Below are positions 43,687-57,816 of a stretch of 64,000 bases of DNA, piece after piece. Every line of letters begins with the position of its first letter. Position 1 is the first letter of the stretch. The stretch lies in assembly GCA_951802195.1 (NCBI GenBank), contig OX637626.1:1364001-1428000 (forward strand). Direction: 5' to 3'. A model generated the notes under the pieces. It had not been told where the DNA came from and searched no databases. It saw only the letters and a list, made by a program, of their open reading frames with translations. The position numbers and the translations under genes were made by a program. Source of the DNA: Tausonia pullulans (taxonomy: Eukaryota; Basidiomycota; Tremellomycetes; Cystofilobasidiales; Mrakiaceae).

Positions 43687-45180
43687 GTAGTAGTTGAGGT
43701 GTTAACTGGGAGCGAGCGGAGCGAAGCAAATCGTGCGGGAAAAGACGAGCGCTGACGACTAAGACCGAAAGCACGCGTCAACCATCCGGCTTTGGCCGCC
43801 GCGCTTATGACGTCGCCACTCTTGTGTCATCTTCATCTCCCTTTCGCAGCCAAATTCAGGCTCGATGCAGGGAAGACACGCATTGAGATCATAGTGACGC
43901 TCCAGGTTTCATGTGTTGAATTGAGATCAAGTGTTGGGTATCTCTAGATGAGCCGAAGCAAGGCGTACACCAGTGTGGAAGCAACGAGAACTCGTATCGG
44001 GTAGTGTGAAACGGATTCGACAAGATGAGAGGAGAGATAAAGACATAAGGCAGAATATCAGGTTGCGGAAATCTAAGCAACCTGATCAAGCTTCGAGGGC
44101 AGGGCGCGCAGCCAGCCCAAGGTCTCGGCTCTCATGCGTTGTTAGCCTCTTGCTCTTGCCCTTCCTCCGCCGCCAACCACAAATCTCCCCCTATGCCTCC
44201 CCATCGCTAGATCCTCCGCCGCCGCGTCGATTTCTTGGGTCGGACGCTAGCAAGCAATGCGATGACAGACGACTAGGCGATGATGGTCTAGCTCGTCGAG
44301 CCTTCCACCCACTCGCTCCCACCCTTCGCCGGCGCGTCGGGAGCTAAACTCGCCCATTGATCCAGATTCCACGCTGGCGCGAGCTGTAGCCCATCTAACC
44401 TGGGACCGGCGCCAGTGCTGCCAGCCGGCCCTCGTACTCTTCTTTCGTACTTCATGCAGATGGCTCTGTGTCCTTGGTCCTCGATCCGCCGTCACTCCAC
44501 ATCGACCGTCTTCTCGGCTGGGACACATGGCGCCGGTGATGGCAACGTGATATGGGCTGAGGCTTGACAGACTACACAGGGAGCAGACGAGGGAATGCCA
44601 GGGTATCAATTCTCGCTGATCCACAGCTAGCTCACAGGACGGAGCGGACTGCCCTAGTCAGGATTTCACGATTTCTTCTTGTGTTAGGACTATCCCGGTG
44701 GACCCTGCGGACCAAAATCAACCTCAGGGTCGTCGCTGCTAGCTGCGAGTGTTGCGCTTGGGACAGACACGCTGAAAGGCATCTAGGCGATGATGACCCA
44801 GTCCTTCAGAGCCTCTCCCACCTCACGCATTGCCAAGTTTCGCCCCACTCTCAGTCACACCCTGACCCAGATCTCATGCCATAACGTCCGACTCAGACCC
44901 CGTAGAATGGCAGCAGCTCTCAGCCCAGCTAGTTCACACGAGCGCTTATAGACAACGCTATGGAGGGCCCATGACAGGTCGCTCTGTCGGCATTGATGCA
45001 TGAGCCTCGCCGCTTCCGCCTACACGGAGCTCTCCAACGGAGCATTGCGATTCGTAGATTGACGCGTTTCAGCGGAAGCCACGCTGATTCCTTTTCTAGT
45101 ACGGTTGTACCTAGCAAAATGACCTCGATCTCGCAGATGAGACGCGAGAATCAACGATCGATACAGTGTATGCGCCCGTT
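43687..45180. other. Intergenic, 1.5 kb without a recognisable gene
   Basis: Upstream of the cupin gene and downstream of the GT61 gene. Short frames on both strands (for example 44247-44624 minus and 43973-44347 plus) have no motif, biased codons or convincing splice sites. No tRNA or repeat stands out. Confidence 0.45.
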
Positions 45181-47251
45181 CTATGGTTGCCAATCCTCGA
45201 GACGGTGTTCGATGAGGTTGGCGATGGTCTCTCCGTCCACCCGGATGTTTGTTGTGCCGCTGGGATGAGCCGTAGCGAGGAGTTAGTCAAGACCCTAAAG
45301 ACTGGAGATGTAACGACACGGACAACGTAGAATCGGTGTCCGGAAAGTTGAGCCGGGGCCGGTCGCTGCGAGACAAGAAAGAAGGCGATTCAGAAAGCGA
45401 CCAGTGAAGGTCGTACAGTAGATGACAGCTGCACGAACGCGGCCTGGATGCATGGTTACTGTCAGAATGGTTCGTTTTCAAGGAGATATTGTCACCTACA
45501 GTATCGACAACTCTGTCATTCCAGACGGCGTAGTGCCGGTGTCCAAGCGCCCTAGCGGGGAGCGCGTAATCGAATACGAAGACGTCATCGAAGAAAATTT
45601 CGATGCTTAAAAGGGTAGAGAAGAGATTTTCAGCTTCCTAACGGATAGCTTGAGGAAGAGATAGATCCTGAATTCACACAGTGGACCATGGGCTAGGTTT
45701 GAGCCACAGCTGATGGGAGAGTCCATCTTGTATCGAGAGAGCAGGGCGTAAGTCCATATTGATCAGCCTGCCTGAACTATCCTTGTCTACTCACTTCCGT
45801 GGACGCCGAGCAGGACCGTCGTCCGTCCCGCTAGGGAAAATTGCTCCTCCTTCGTGAGATTCTCCATTGATGGTATCTCGAGCGTGTAGCCTTTGCGCGC
45901 AGCGAGAGCTTCGAGGGAACCAACGAGCCGGATGTGTTCGACATCCTGGAGAGAGCGTGAGCGACCCTGGCGAGAGATGTAGGTGATGACTGGCTTTCTG
46001 GGCCGTTCTTCCTCGGCCGGGAGGATCGCCGACATGAGCTGCTGGCGGATGGACTGCCACCAGAAGGGTGAGCCTGGAATATCAAGGACGTCTCCACTGG
46101 CGGGGCGCCGATCAGTCAGTGCCTTGAACAGATTAGGAAAAGAAACGTACTTTGGCTTGAAGTACCACTGTATATTGAAAGGAGCGTCTCAGGACCTCGT
46201 AGGATCAGCGAATTAGATGACTCTGGGAAGGCCAGAAAAACTACCTTCTTCGGACCGGCGAATGATGGGCCCTTCGTCCCTCCCGACCGATCAACGAGGA
46301 CAATCTTGTCAAAGACGTATGTATGGCCTGATACCTTGCGCTCCTCCCAGTCCCAGCGGTGCTCGACGGCGAGCGAGGGCCAGATGATTTTTGTCAAGAA
46401 GGCGTTTATCCCCGCGTAGTCTCGCCATTGGTGCTCGTCAGCTGCCGCATTGAGAGATAAGATCAGGTCTCCTTCTCCGCCTCTCACTCAGCTCTACTCT
46501 TCTCCTCACCGTGAGAGAATATGAGTCGCCGAGGGGACTCAACGCTCGCGTGGCCTTGGAGATCCTCCTTGCCGTCTGACGAGAGCGAGATAGATTTCCA
46601 GGCGCCGAGGAGAAGTTCGCACCAGAGGTGGTAATAGTGATTCAACCAGATGTCTCCAGGGTCGTTGATCAATATCTGAGGACCATTGCGGTGGGATCAG
46701 ATGAACGGCGCCCAAGATCAAAGCGAGGTCGGCCACAGTGGACTCACCGTGGTGCCGTCAATGCGAAGCGGCGGTCGCTCATCCAGCCCGAGATGGTAGC
46801 GGTCCTCCCAAGCAAGAACATCGATATCGTGCTTGCTCACTTCGCGGTTGACATAGTCACCGGAAGCGGTCGGTAATCCATTCGAGAAGAGCTCCGCCCT
46901 CCGAGGGAGCTCGACCCCTCGGAGATCGACAAAGCCGCCGCCGCCTCCCTGGTCCGGGTCATACGGAGGCGCGCCCGGCGGAGAAAGACAGAAGAAGGTG
47001 CCGTTTTTTAGGTAGATTGTCTCAAAGAAGTTGAAACCAGCTGCGGAGGTGAGGACGTTGGTGGTGAGCGTCTTGTTGGCTGGTCGCCTAAGCTCGTCGA
47101 CTACGACCCGCTCTTCACCGAGACCCAGCAACAGGGTTCGGTTGAGCACAAGGAGTGCGAGGAGTACGAGGAATGCGACGACTGTCACGCCGAGGAGCCG
47201 CCTTCTGCGCCAATGTGAGAGGCCAGCAGCTGTCTGGTAGGCGTTCAACAT
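45181..47251 (-). CDS. GT61-family glycosyltransferase (DUF563, EOGT/xylosyltransferase-like)
   Basis: Type II membrane glycosyltransferase, probably Golgi or ER. It starts MLNAYQTAAGLSHWRRRRLL with the span VTVVAFLVLLALLVLN right after the basic cluster. Luminal sequence includes NFFETIYLKNGTFFCL, ILINDPGDIWLNHYYHLWCE, LLGAWKSI, DEHQWRDYAGINAFLTKIIW and FDKIVLVDR. The GT61 core follows: PVITYISRQG, LEALAARKGYTLEIPSMENL, TTVLLGVHGNGLSHQLWLKP, VIEIFFDDVFVFDYALPARA and HYAVWND. The end is VDGETIANLIEHRLEDWQP. About eight introns. The VHGNGLSH motif is split by an intron near 45790. Donor sugar and acceptor are not determined; family members transfer GlcNAc or xylose. It shares a promoter region with the O-fucosyltransferase-like gene. 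Confidence 0.88.
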
Positions 47252-47812
47252 GGAGAGCGGAGAGGCGCGCGTCAAGACAGAGACAAGAGGTAGAGGTTGC
47301 AGGGAAAGAGGATGATACGACCAGGCAAGGCGAAATCTCAGGGAGCCGCGAGCTCGTGGCTCAGACCGCCACAGAAGGAAGGCATGAGGTGAGACCAAGA
47401 ATCAAGGAATATAGGGGCTGACTGCGTGCATGCAAGTGAGCGACACTCCCTCCAATCCAGACTCCGAAGGCGCCAGCCCTGCCCGGAATGCCCGCCCAAG
47501 CTTCGGAGGAACTCCGGCCAGGGTTGGACGATGGGCCGATGGCGCGTGACTGAGTGCGCCTCCACTGATGTTCCCCAACTTGTCCCCTTCCTGATCTCAC
47601 TCACCAGAGAAGAGATGGAAGAGTGAAAATCTGTCGGAACGGACTGATGAAGGGGGACGAGCGTTAAGGGCGAGGCTTCTTCTTTGCCCAGGGGCTCTGG
47701 CGGATGCGACGACGATCGAAGAAAGGAGGCTCAGCGTTGCTGGTTGGTCAAGTCGTGGGCCTTCTGGCCAGTTCCTTCTCTCCCCCCCAACCCCATCCAA
47801 CTTGCAGTCACA
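47252..47812. promoter_or_regulatory. Divergent promoter between two glycosyltransferase genes
   Basis: 561 bp between two ATGs facing away from each other. No further gene is seen, so the two are likely to share control elements. No specific site is supported. Confidence 0.5.
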
Positions 47813-50014
47813 ATGCGAGAGCCCAAATTGGGACGGTTCTCGCTAGCGGTGTCTCTCGCCTCAGGGTCTCTCCTTCTCACCATCATCCTCGGCGCCGTCT
47901 TCTACTGGGATGTCATCTCTCCCGGCAACGGGGCTTGGAATGGGGACGCGCCTCGACCGCTTGACACGCTATCCGCGGCGGCTTCCCCGACGATGCCCCC
48001 CCAACCGGTCGCACCCGAAAGCGAGAAGGAGGTCGTTGACCTCGATGGTTCAACAGCATTGGATGAGAGCAGCAGCAGGCGTCCGAGTAACGGCTTCTTG
48101 CAAGGCGAATTCATGGCGAACGGGTCTAATTGGCGAGGTGCGTCGTCGATCTTCCCGGAAGGACGCGTCGAAGACGATTGAACACGAACGGTGTCCCGAC
48201 GTGAGCAGAGAGGTTTCTCCCGCAAGAACACTACATCATCTCAGGGTACACAGGCGGGTTCACGAATCAAGGTCAGGCGCTTTTGATTTGACTTGTGACG
48301 CTCTCAGTCCCACATCGTTTGACTCGTGTTATTCTCAGTGATGAGCGTAGCCAACAGTTCGTCCTGTTTCTCGTATATGTCTCTCTTGCTTCTTATGCTC
48401 GCTCTTGCTCCTTATCTCCCAGACATACAACTTGCGAAATTATCGGGGAGAATTCCCATCATCCCAGCCTTTATCGGCTGGCGCAACCAGATGGGTGGGG
48501 AGCTCTGCTCCGAGGACATGATGATCAAGCCCTTTAGCGAGATCTTCGACGCCCCGCGTCTCATCGACGAGCTGTCAAGCGGAATACAGGCGAGCGATCC
48601 CCCGCCGCTACGGGGTCTCGTTGAGTGGCACGAGGTTGTTGCACATCGGGCCTGGTCGTTGAGCTCCGAGCCGCCGTATGACGCGGGGGAGTGGTGGGAC
48701 TTGGGGTGCTGGGCGACGAGAACGCCACAGGATTATACCCGTCTCCTCGAGAGATATCGCATCCGTAAGGACTCTTCAATTCCTCTCTTTGACGGACGAA
48801 CTTGACCCCAGGTCATCTCGCTCTACAGGCCCCGTCTGGACGGACATCCCGCCATCAGCTCTCGGCAACACCGATCCCAAGGGGCCGGTCGCCAGTACCT
48901 TTGCCGAGTACCTTCTCCCCAATTCAAGTGTGGTCTCAGACTATCTTGAGTCCCTCGTAGAGGCCCCCACTCGGCTCCCGGACAAGCAGATAGCCTGCAT
49001 AGACCACAGTCCGTGTCCAGCGTCCTCTCGTGGGCCATCCCGCAAAGCTGACATCCTCTGCCCCTTACTACAGTGTATTGGGCGGTCTCTCAGCCTGACA
49101 CCTGGGGGCCCGATGAATGGGAAGGGTCTGGCGACCGGAATCTCGGGGCCTGGCCAGACGTTGGGCGGCACCTTCACTGGACGCCCGACATCCTTTCCAA
49201 GGGTCGGTGGCTCGCGCGGAAGATGCTTGGGATCGAGGAGGGGATGCTGCCGAGAGACACACCGGAGGAAGAGAAGGACTTCCCGCCGTATATCTCCCTG
49301 CACATCCGTCGAGGTCCGTCGCCGACTCCGGGTGGCCTTCTTGAGACTTATCTGACCTGGCCAATTGCTCGGTCCCCTTAGGCGACTTTCTCGACGGTTG
49401 GGTGTGCACCGAGATGCTCAAGAACACTGGGGTCGAGTGCAACTCCGTCGCCGAGTACGCCAAGGCCGTCGACGCTGTACGGGAGGACCTTCGAGCGCGT
49501 GGGAAAGGCGATATCGAGCATGTCTTGATGACGACGGACGAGACTGATTCGGCTTATCTGAACGAGGCAAGGAGCATGGGTTGGATAGTCATCGACGAGG
49601 CACTGAGCTTAGAGGTGAGGAAGGTTTGGGGCGATTGGTGAGTTGGCGCTCTCGTCTCCTTTGACCCTGGGGTCCGACTGATTTGGAATTCCTAGGTATC
49701 CTATGCTTCTGGACAACGTGATCCTCTCTATGGGTGTTGGTTTCGTCGGTGCGTGTCGCGTTTGCGGTCTCAATGCGATGGGGTGGATCGTTGACGAGCA
49801 CACCGCGCGCTTTTTTCGCAGGCACAAAACACTCGACCAGTGAGTTTGTCTCCAGCCTTCTAGGACAATGGATACTCATGCTGAGCGCATTTCGTCAGTG
49901 TCCACTCTGCATGCCCGTCGTGTCGAGGATTGGCAAGGGGGGGTCGCCCGCTACGCAGGAATGGACGCCAAAAGGAGGAGGAGGAGGTGGGACGCAAGTG
50001 GGGGCTTATTTTAA
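47813..50014 (+). CDS. GDP-fucose protein O-fucosyltransferase-like protein
   Basis: Type II membrane protein: MREPKLGRFSLAVSLASGSL then LLTIILGAVFYWDVI forms the anchor, followed by a Pro/Ser stem. The catalytic part opens with GYTGGFTNQVMSVANNIQLA and KLSGRIPIIPAFIGWRNQMG, the nucleotide-sugar domain start typical of the family. It continues with HLHWTPDILSKGRWLARKML, the hallmark ISLHIRRGDF (GDP-fucose-binding Arg), LMTTDETD and ILSMGVGFVGTKHST. The tail is ARYAGMDAKRRRRWDASGGLF. Exons include one of 27 nt (48245-48271); an intron between 48350 and 48420 is needed to read NNIQLAKLSG. Acceptor protein is unknown; some fungal members may act on other substrates. Confidence 0.82.
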
Positions 50015-50858
50015 TTATGGTGCTAACATGGTTCGACTGTCTTCAAGACGACAGCATGAATCCTGTCGCCGTCTGGTTTATGAAAGAGTGCAAATGCTTC
50101 TTTAATCTGTTTTGGGCGAACCTGAGGTGCGAAGGCTGGACGGCGATTGTACCGGGTGAATGAAAACTAAAACGTCAGAGGGAAGGGCAATGGTCAACAT
50201 CTGCTGCGGCTGAGGCGCAGTGAGCAAAATCAGTCAGCCTAGTTAATCGGCGGCCCTCTATGAGATCCGATGCCTAGACACCATCACAGGCAGGCTTCCA
50301 GCGATAGTTGAACGCCGACCTCTAGTGTGAGCTGTAAGTTTTACATCCTAGCCTCAGTGCACTCATCTCATCAGTCATTACCCTCGCAATTCACATCACA
50401 TATCAGAACAGCCTTTCTCAGTGAGGGTCTAAACATGGCGGATAGCTCTTCATGTTTTATCTTGGACGATCCGTTCGCCCGAGCGAGCACCTGAGCTGAG
50501 GCTTGAGAACTTGCATCTGGCAGGCCACGGTTGATGGCTCTCCCTGCTGCTTTTTCTCCCGAGCGAGCGCACACTCCGCTTTCCATGAAGGCCGTCAAAG
50601 GCACTTGTAAAGCATCGGGATCGGTCGACGCTTGGGGAGCAACGAGAGAAACAACTAGCTAATCTGAAGAGGAAAGAGTGGGAAAGAGAAAGTGCAACTA
50701 CCAAGTCCAAGGGAACAGAAACGCTCCAAAAGAAATGGGCGACAAACGGGGAGTGGACCGACCCTCTCTTGATAAGAGAGGCACGAGCCCGACTCGCGAA
50801 GACCTCCTCTTGAGAAGCCCGCCCGCTCGAGTGTTTCGATTGAGCATAGTGGCCAGAT
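50015..50858. other. Intergenic between convergent genes
   Basis: 3' flanks of the O-fucosyltransferase-like gene and of PEP4. The first 150 bases after the stop stay open in other frames but show no family motif. No RNA gene is seen. Confidence 0.45.
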
Positions 50859-53152
<2,294 letters not shown>

Positions 53153-53454
53153 GGGTGGAAGGAGGGATGGGTGATGATGGTTAACGAGCGGCTCCCTCTC
53201 GCTCGCCCTTCCCTTCGCGCCGCTTGCCGCTGGCCCGGCGAGCCCTCTGCCCCGCCCACAGCTCCCCGCCGCTGCGGCATCTCGCTTCGGCGGCTGCACC
53301 GCGTCACAACGATGAGCGAACCATAGATCGACCGGACCGATCCGGCGCTGCCCTGGCCTTCCATACGGCCGGGCCTCTTTTTCGCCTCGATCAGACGATG
53401 GCTCATGATGAGTAGGGGACAATCAGATACACATATTTGAATATCAAGTTCAAT
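53153..53454. promoter_or_regulatory. Intergenic: PEP4 promoter and HSP78 3' flank
   Basis: Only about 300 bp separate the HSP78 stop from the PEP4 ATG, both on the minus strand, so PEP4's promoter is here. No further gene is seen. Confidence 0.5.
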
Positions 53455-56400
53455 CTACATCCGCAGGCCATTCTCGTCGTGCAGCTCCTCCCCGTCGTCG
53501 GTGTCCTGCTCGTACATCCTGCAGGAGCGGTCCCCGACTGATCAGCTATGGTTTCACGAACCTCGAGCAGCAACTGCCACGAACCTCATGGGGTTCCAGG
53601 CAGGCACATCAGCGTCCGGAGGGTGGTTGTCGGCAATCTCGAGCTTGGATCCGTCGCTCGACAGGGCGACGACGGCGGTGTCTCCGTTACTACAGGGCAG
53701 GGGAGTAGGTCAGTCAGCCCGGTGCATTCGCCACTTCCTTCCCCAGCCGTCAAGCACTCACCGGATGCGACCCTCGACGAGCTTCCGAGCAAGCATCGCC
53801 AGGACCTCCTTCTGAATCAACCGAGCGACCGACCTCGCACCGTAAGTTTCGCTCCACCCCTCCCGCGCAATCCAGGCTCTCGCCTCGGGCCCAACTTTGA
53901 GCGTGATGTGTCGGTCGTCGAGCCGCTTCTGGATTTCGCTGAGCCGCAGGTCGACGACAGAGAGGATTGCCTTCTGCGATAGCTTGTTGAAGATGAGCAA
54001 GTTATCGAGCCGGTTGATGAGCTCCGGCGGGAAGTGCCGCGAGACGGCTCCAAGGATCTTGGCTTGTGTTATGGGGGTCACCTTGCCGTCGGCGTCGGTT
54101 GCTTCAGGTTCTGACATGTACTCGCTTCCGAGGTTGGACGTCAGGCAGAGGATCGTGTTGCGGAAATCGACTTTGGCCCAGAGGAGAGGAGAGAGAGGGG
54201 GGTTGAGTTCGGGCTTACTTGAAGAGGGGAAGACAGCAGAGGAAGTGGAACTTACCGGCACGGCCCGTCGAGTCCGTCAGCTTGCCCTCGTCGAGGACTT
54301 GGAGGAGGATGTTAGACACTGTATGGTAGGAGGGAGAATCAACTGCTGTTCTGCCTTTCATCTGTTTCGGCGACGCGGCGTACCATCACGATGGGCCTTC
54401 TCGACCTCGTCAAGGTTGATGACGGCATAGGCTAGAGGCAGATAGATATATCAGCTGTGAAGTTCTCAACACGAGCCAAGAAAGGAGAAGATGCCTACGT
54501 CGTCGCCGGACGGCCTCGGTGAGCTGGCCGCCCTCTTCGTACCCGACATAGCCAGGGGCTGCGCCAATCAGCCGCGATACCGTGTGCCGGTCGTGATACT
54601 CCGACATGTTGATTGTGACTAGGGCGTGCTTCTCGTCGTCAAAGAGGAAACCCGCGAGCGCCTTGGAGAGCTCGGTCTTGCCAACACTGCGACGAGCAAA
54701 GGTGTCAGCCAAGTTTGAAGCCGGCCGTGGAGGACTCGACGCAGAGAGAACACACCCCGTAGGTCCAAGGAAGAGGAAGGAAGCCAGCGGCCGGGCAGGG
54801 TTTGCGAGCCCAGCGCGAGAGAGGCGCACGGCGTCCGAGACCCTGGTGTTGACAAGTCAGTGGATAGAACGTCGAGCGAGGCAACGCCGGCGACGCACGA
54901 GGTGACGGCGGCATCCTGGCCAACGACGCGCTTCTTCAGCGAGTCCTCCATCTGCAGACGCAAACGTCAGTGTCCTCATCCGATCTCTTCTCGGGGGGGC
55001 CGCCAACTTACGTGGATCAATTTCTCCTTCTCGCCCTTGAGCAGGTTCTGCACCGGGATGCCCGTCGCCCTTGCGACAACGCCTGCAATGTCTTCGCTCG
55101 TCACCCGATCCCGAAGCGACTCGGTCCCGACGGCCGACGCCCCTTTCGTCTTGTTTGGGTCGTCCTTGGGGATTCTTGCCTCAAGTCCCGGAATCACATC
55201 ATACCGGAGTCGGGAAGCCGTTTCAAAGTTGCCGTTTCGCTGGGCGATTTCGAGTTCAATCTTGGCGGTTTCGAGGTCCTGTTGGGAAGCCGCCGCCGCA
55301 AGAGACAGGTTAACCCATCATCGTTCTGGGAAAGAGTAAGAGCGAAGCTTTACTGACCTCCTTCAGCTCCTTGATCTCCTTGAGCCGGTTCCTCGCGCTC
55401 TCCCAAACCGACTCCATCTGCTTGGCTTCCTCCTTCTTCTCGATGAGCGTGCGCTCGACGGCCTCCTTCCGCTCCGTCGAGAATGTGTCCGTCTCGTTCT
55501 TGAGCGACTCGCGCTCAATCTCTAGCGTCACGATCTCTCGGTTCACCGCCTCGAGCTCGGGCGGCTTGGAGTCTTGCGCGATCCGGAGGGCGGAGCAGGC
55601 CTCGTCGACGAGCTGATGAGCAAAGGAAAGCTTGTTAGTTCCAGGTTGGAAAGAGAAAGAGACCACAGGAAGAGCTTACATCAATCGCCTTGTCTGGGAG
55701 GAAGCGGTCGGGGATGTCTGGGTCGGAGAGAAGCATCAGTAGGTGGTTCAGCCCCAAGTTGCTTCTGCTTGGACGCACATCGTTGAGAGTAGACGGCGGC
55801 TGAGATTAACAGACAAACAAACAAAAGAGGGGGGGGGGGTCAACAAAGGGTGACGCAATTGAGGCGAGTGTGGGAATCACATACCGGTGACGAGCGCCGA
55901 GTCCGCGATACCAACCCCGTGGTGGACTTCGTACTTGCTCTTGAGGCCTCTGAGGATGGAGATAGTCGACTAGTGCAAGCGAACGGAGTTAGAGTCGTAA
56001 GCAGAGAGGGGGAGAACAGATGTTAAACTCACGGCCGTAGTCGGCTCCTCGATCTTGACAGGCTGGAAGCGTCGAGACAGAGCAGGGTCGCGCTCGATCG
56101 TCTGTAAAACGAGAGGAAGTCAGGGAGTGCGGAAGAGTTTGCCTTGGAGGAGGTCAAGGGCGGATCTTACCTTGCGGTACTCGTCAAGAGTCGTAGCTCC
56201 GACCAGCTGAAGGCCACGAGCCAAAGCCTACAGTTTGATGGCGAATGAGGCGATCAGCACCGTCTCCAGAGGTTCAAGTGTAAAACTTGCAGAAATACTC
56301 GCCGGCTTGATCATATTGCCAGCATCCATCGAGCCCTCGGACTTGCCTGAGCGACACCGACCAGAGCTAGATCAGCTGATCGCGCCTCTCGAGGCGAAGG

Positions 56401-57354
56401 AGACGCGCAAGCTTACCGAGATTGAGAAGGGTGTGGATCTCATCGATGAAGCAGACGACACCCCCGGCCTCAGCCTCGATGTCCTTGAGGAGAGATTTGA
56501 AGCGCTCCTCGAACTGGCCGCGGACTCCGGCACCGGCGAGAAGCGCTGACAGGTCGAGCGAGAGGACGCGCTTGTCAAGCAGGGACTGGCGCAGGGAGGA
56601 GAGAGGTGGGAAGTGTCAGTGCAAGGACAGCCCAAGAACAGCACGATGGCTGACCTGTGGGACCTCGCCATTAATTATACGCTGGGCGAGACCCTCAAGA
56701 ATGGCCGTCTTGCCGACTCCGGCTGGACCGAGGAGGACAGGATTCGACTTCGTCCGCCGGCTGAGGACTAACGCGTCGAGGTAGAGGTGGAGGAGCGATG
56801 AGACAGGCAAGAAAACGACGTGCAGGGAGACTAGGACTCACTTTGAATGGTCCTTCTGATCTCCTCCTCCCGTCCAATGACGGGGTCCATCTTCCCGTCG
56901 CGCGCCATGGCGGTCAGGTCGATGCTCTAGGTGGAGGAGGGGCCCGGTCGAAAAAGTCAGCTGTCCGTCAATTTCGCATCCTGCTGCAGTGGGTTCCGAA
57001 TGCATGAGCACGCACAAACTGTTCGAGCGCCTCGCCCTTGGCCATGCCCTGGCCTAGGTTGGGCATCCGAAGGCCGCCCTTAGGCGGAGGGCCACCCCCA
57101 GGGCCGATGGTTGCGTACGACCTCCGGCCCGCAAGCTGGATCGCCGTCGGATGCAGCCAGGGCGAGGAGGGCGAGGAGTGCGAGGAAAGAGAGGGGGCTG
57201 AGGGAGATGCGAGCGAGGGAGAGTTGGGCTGTGAAGCAAGGGGAGCAGCCCGCGAGACCGTGGTGGCGATGGCTCGTGGGCCGAGGTGGAGGGTCGTGGC
57301 CGAGCGAGCGGCGAGGGCGAGTGAGCGGGAGGCTGGGCGGGAGAGCGGCAGCAT
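53455..57354 (-). CDS. HSP78: Mitochondrial ClpB/Hsp104-type disaggregase Hsp78
   Basis: AAA+ chaperone that resolubilises aggregated proteins in the mitochondrial matrix with Hsp70. The N-terminus, [20 protein letters not shown], then many Arg/Ser/Pro and no acids, is a mitochondrial presequence. The ClpB N domain is absent, as usual for Hsp78. AAA-1: [14 protein letters not shown], Walker [10 protein letters not shown], Walker [38 protein letters not shown] coiled middle domain follows ([20 protein letters not shown]). AAA-2: [10 protein letters not shown], Walker [30 protein letters not shown], Walker [22 protein letters not shown]. Gene structure is extremely fragmented. The last exon ends [20 protein letters not shown] after an intron near 53600; without splicing the frame ends AVAARGS. 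Confidence 0.94.
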
Positions 57355-57816
57355 GGCTCGCAGAGTGATGGGTGCGGGAATGTAGATGCGGGTCGGTTGG
57401 AGTGATGGCTGGGCAAGTGTCTCGAGGAGTCGTCGATGCGGTGGTAGCGTTCGCCTGGGAGACTGAGACAGGTCAACGTCTGCCTCTTGGCTTCCGCCGG
57501 AGAGCGCCGCCCGCGGGCTGGCTGGTCATCTCGAAGGTGCCAGGCGCTTCCGTCTCCACGCCCGCCTGCTTCTCTCCTCAGGCGCCACACCGAGCCAGAG
57601 GGAGGTCTGGCGTCAGCGAGAGATCCCGTGCCTCGGAGGCCAGCCCGGCCACCCACGCCGGCCGTTCATGACGAGGGCGGGTCTGGACTCGGAGGGGTCC
57701 GTCCGTCTGCGTCGAGATAGAGGGCGGCAGCGGCGATGCGCGCCTCAGCACCCGACGACCATCTCGCTTGCTCTCTTCTCAGTCACCATCCGACCTCCCC
57801 CTTCCTTCACCCCCCC
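57355..57816. promoter_or_regulatory. Divergent promoter between HSP78 and the EI24-like gene
   Basis: 461 bp between two divergent starts. I looked for alternating nGAAn/nTTCn heat-shock elements and found only isolated half-sites, so heat control is not shown by the sequence. Confidence 0.5.

Noticed and set aside
44247-44624. A minus-strand frame of 125 codons in the 1.5-kb gap before the GT61 gene
   Set aside because: No motif, no codon bias and no splice sites; likely chance in GC-rich DNA.
57355-57816. Heat-shock elements in the HSP78 promoter
   Set aside because: Only scattered half-sites; no array of three alternating repeats.
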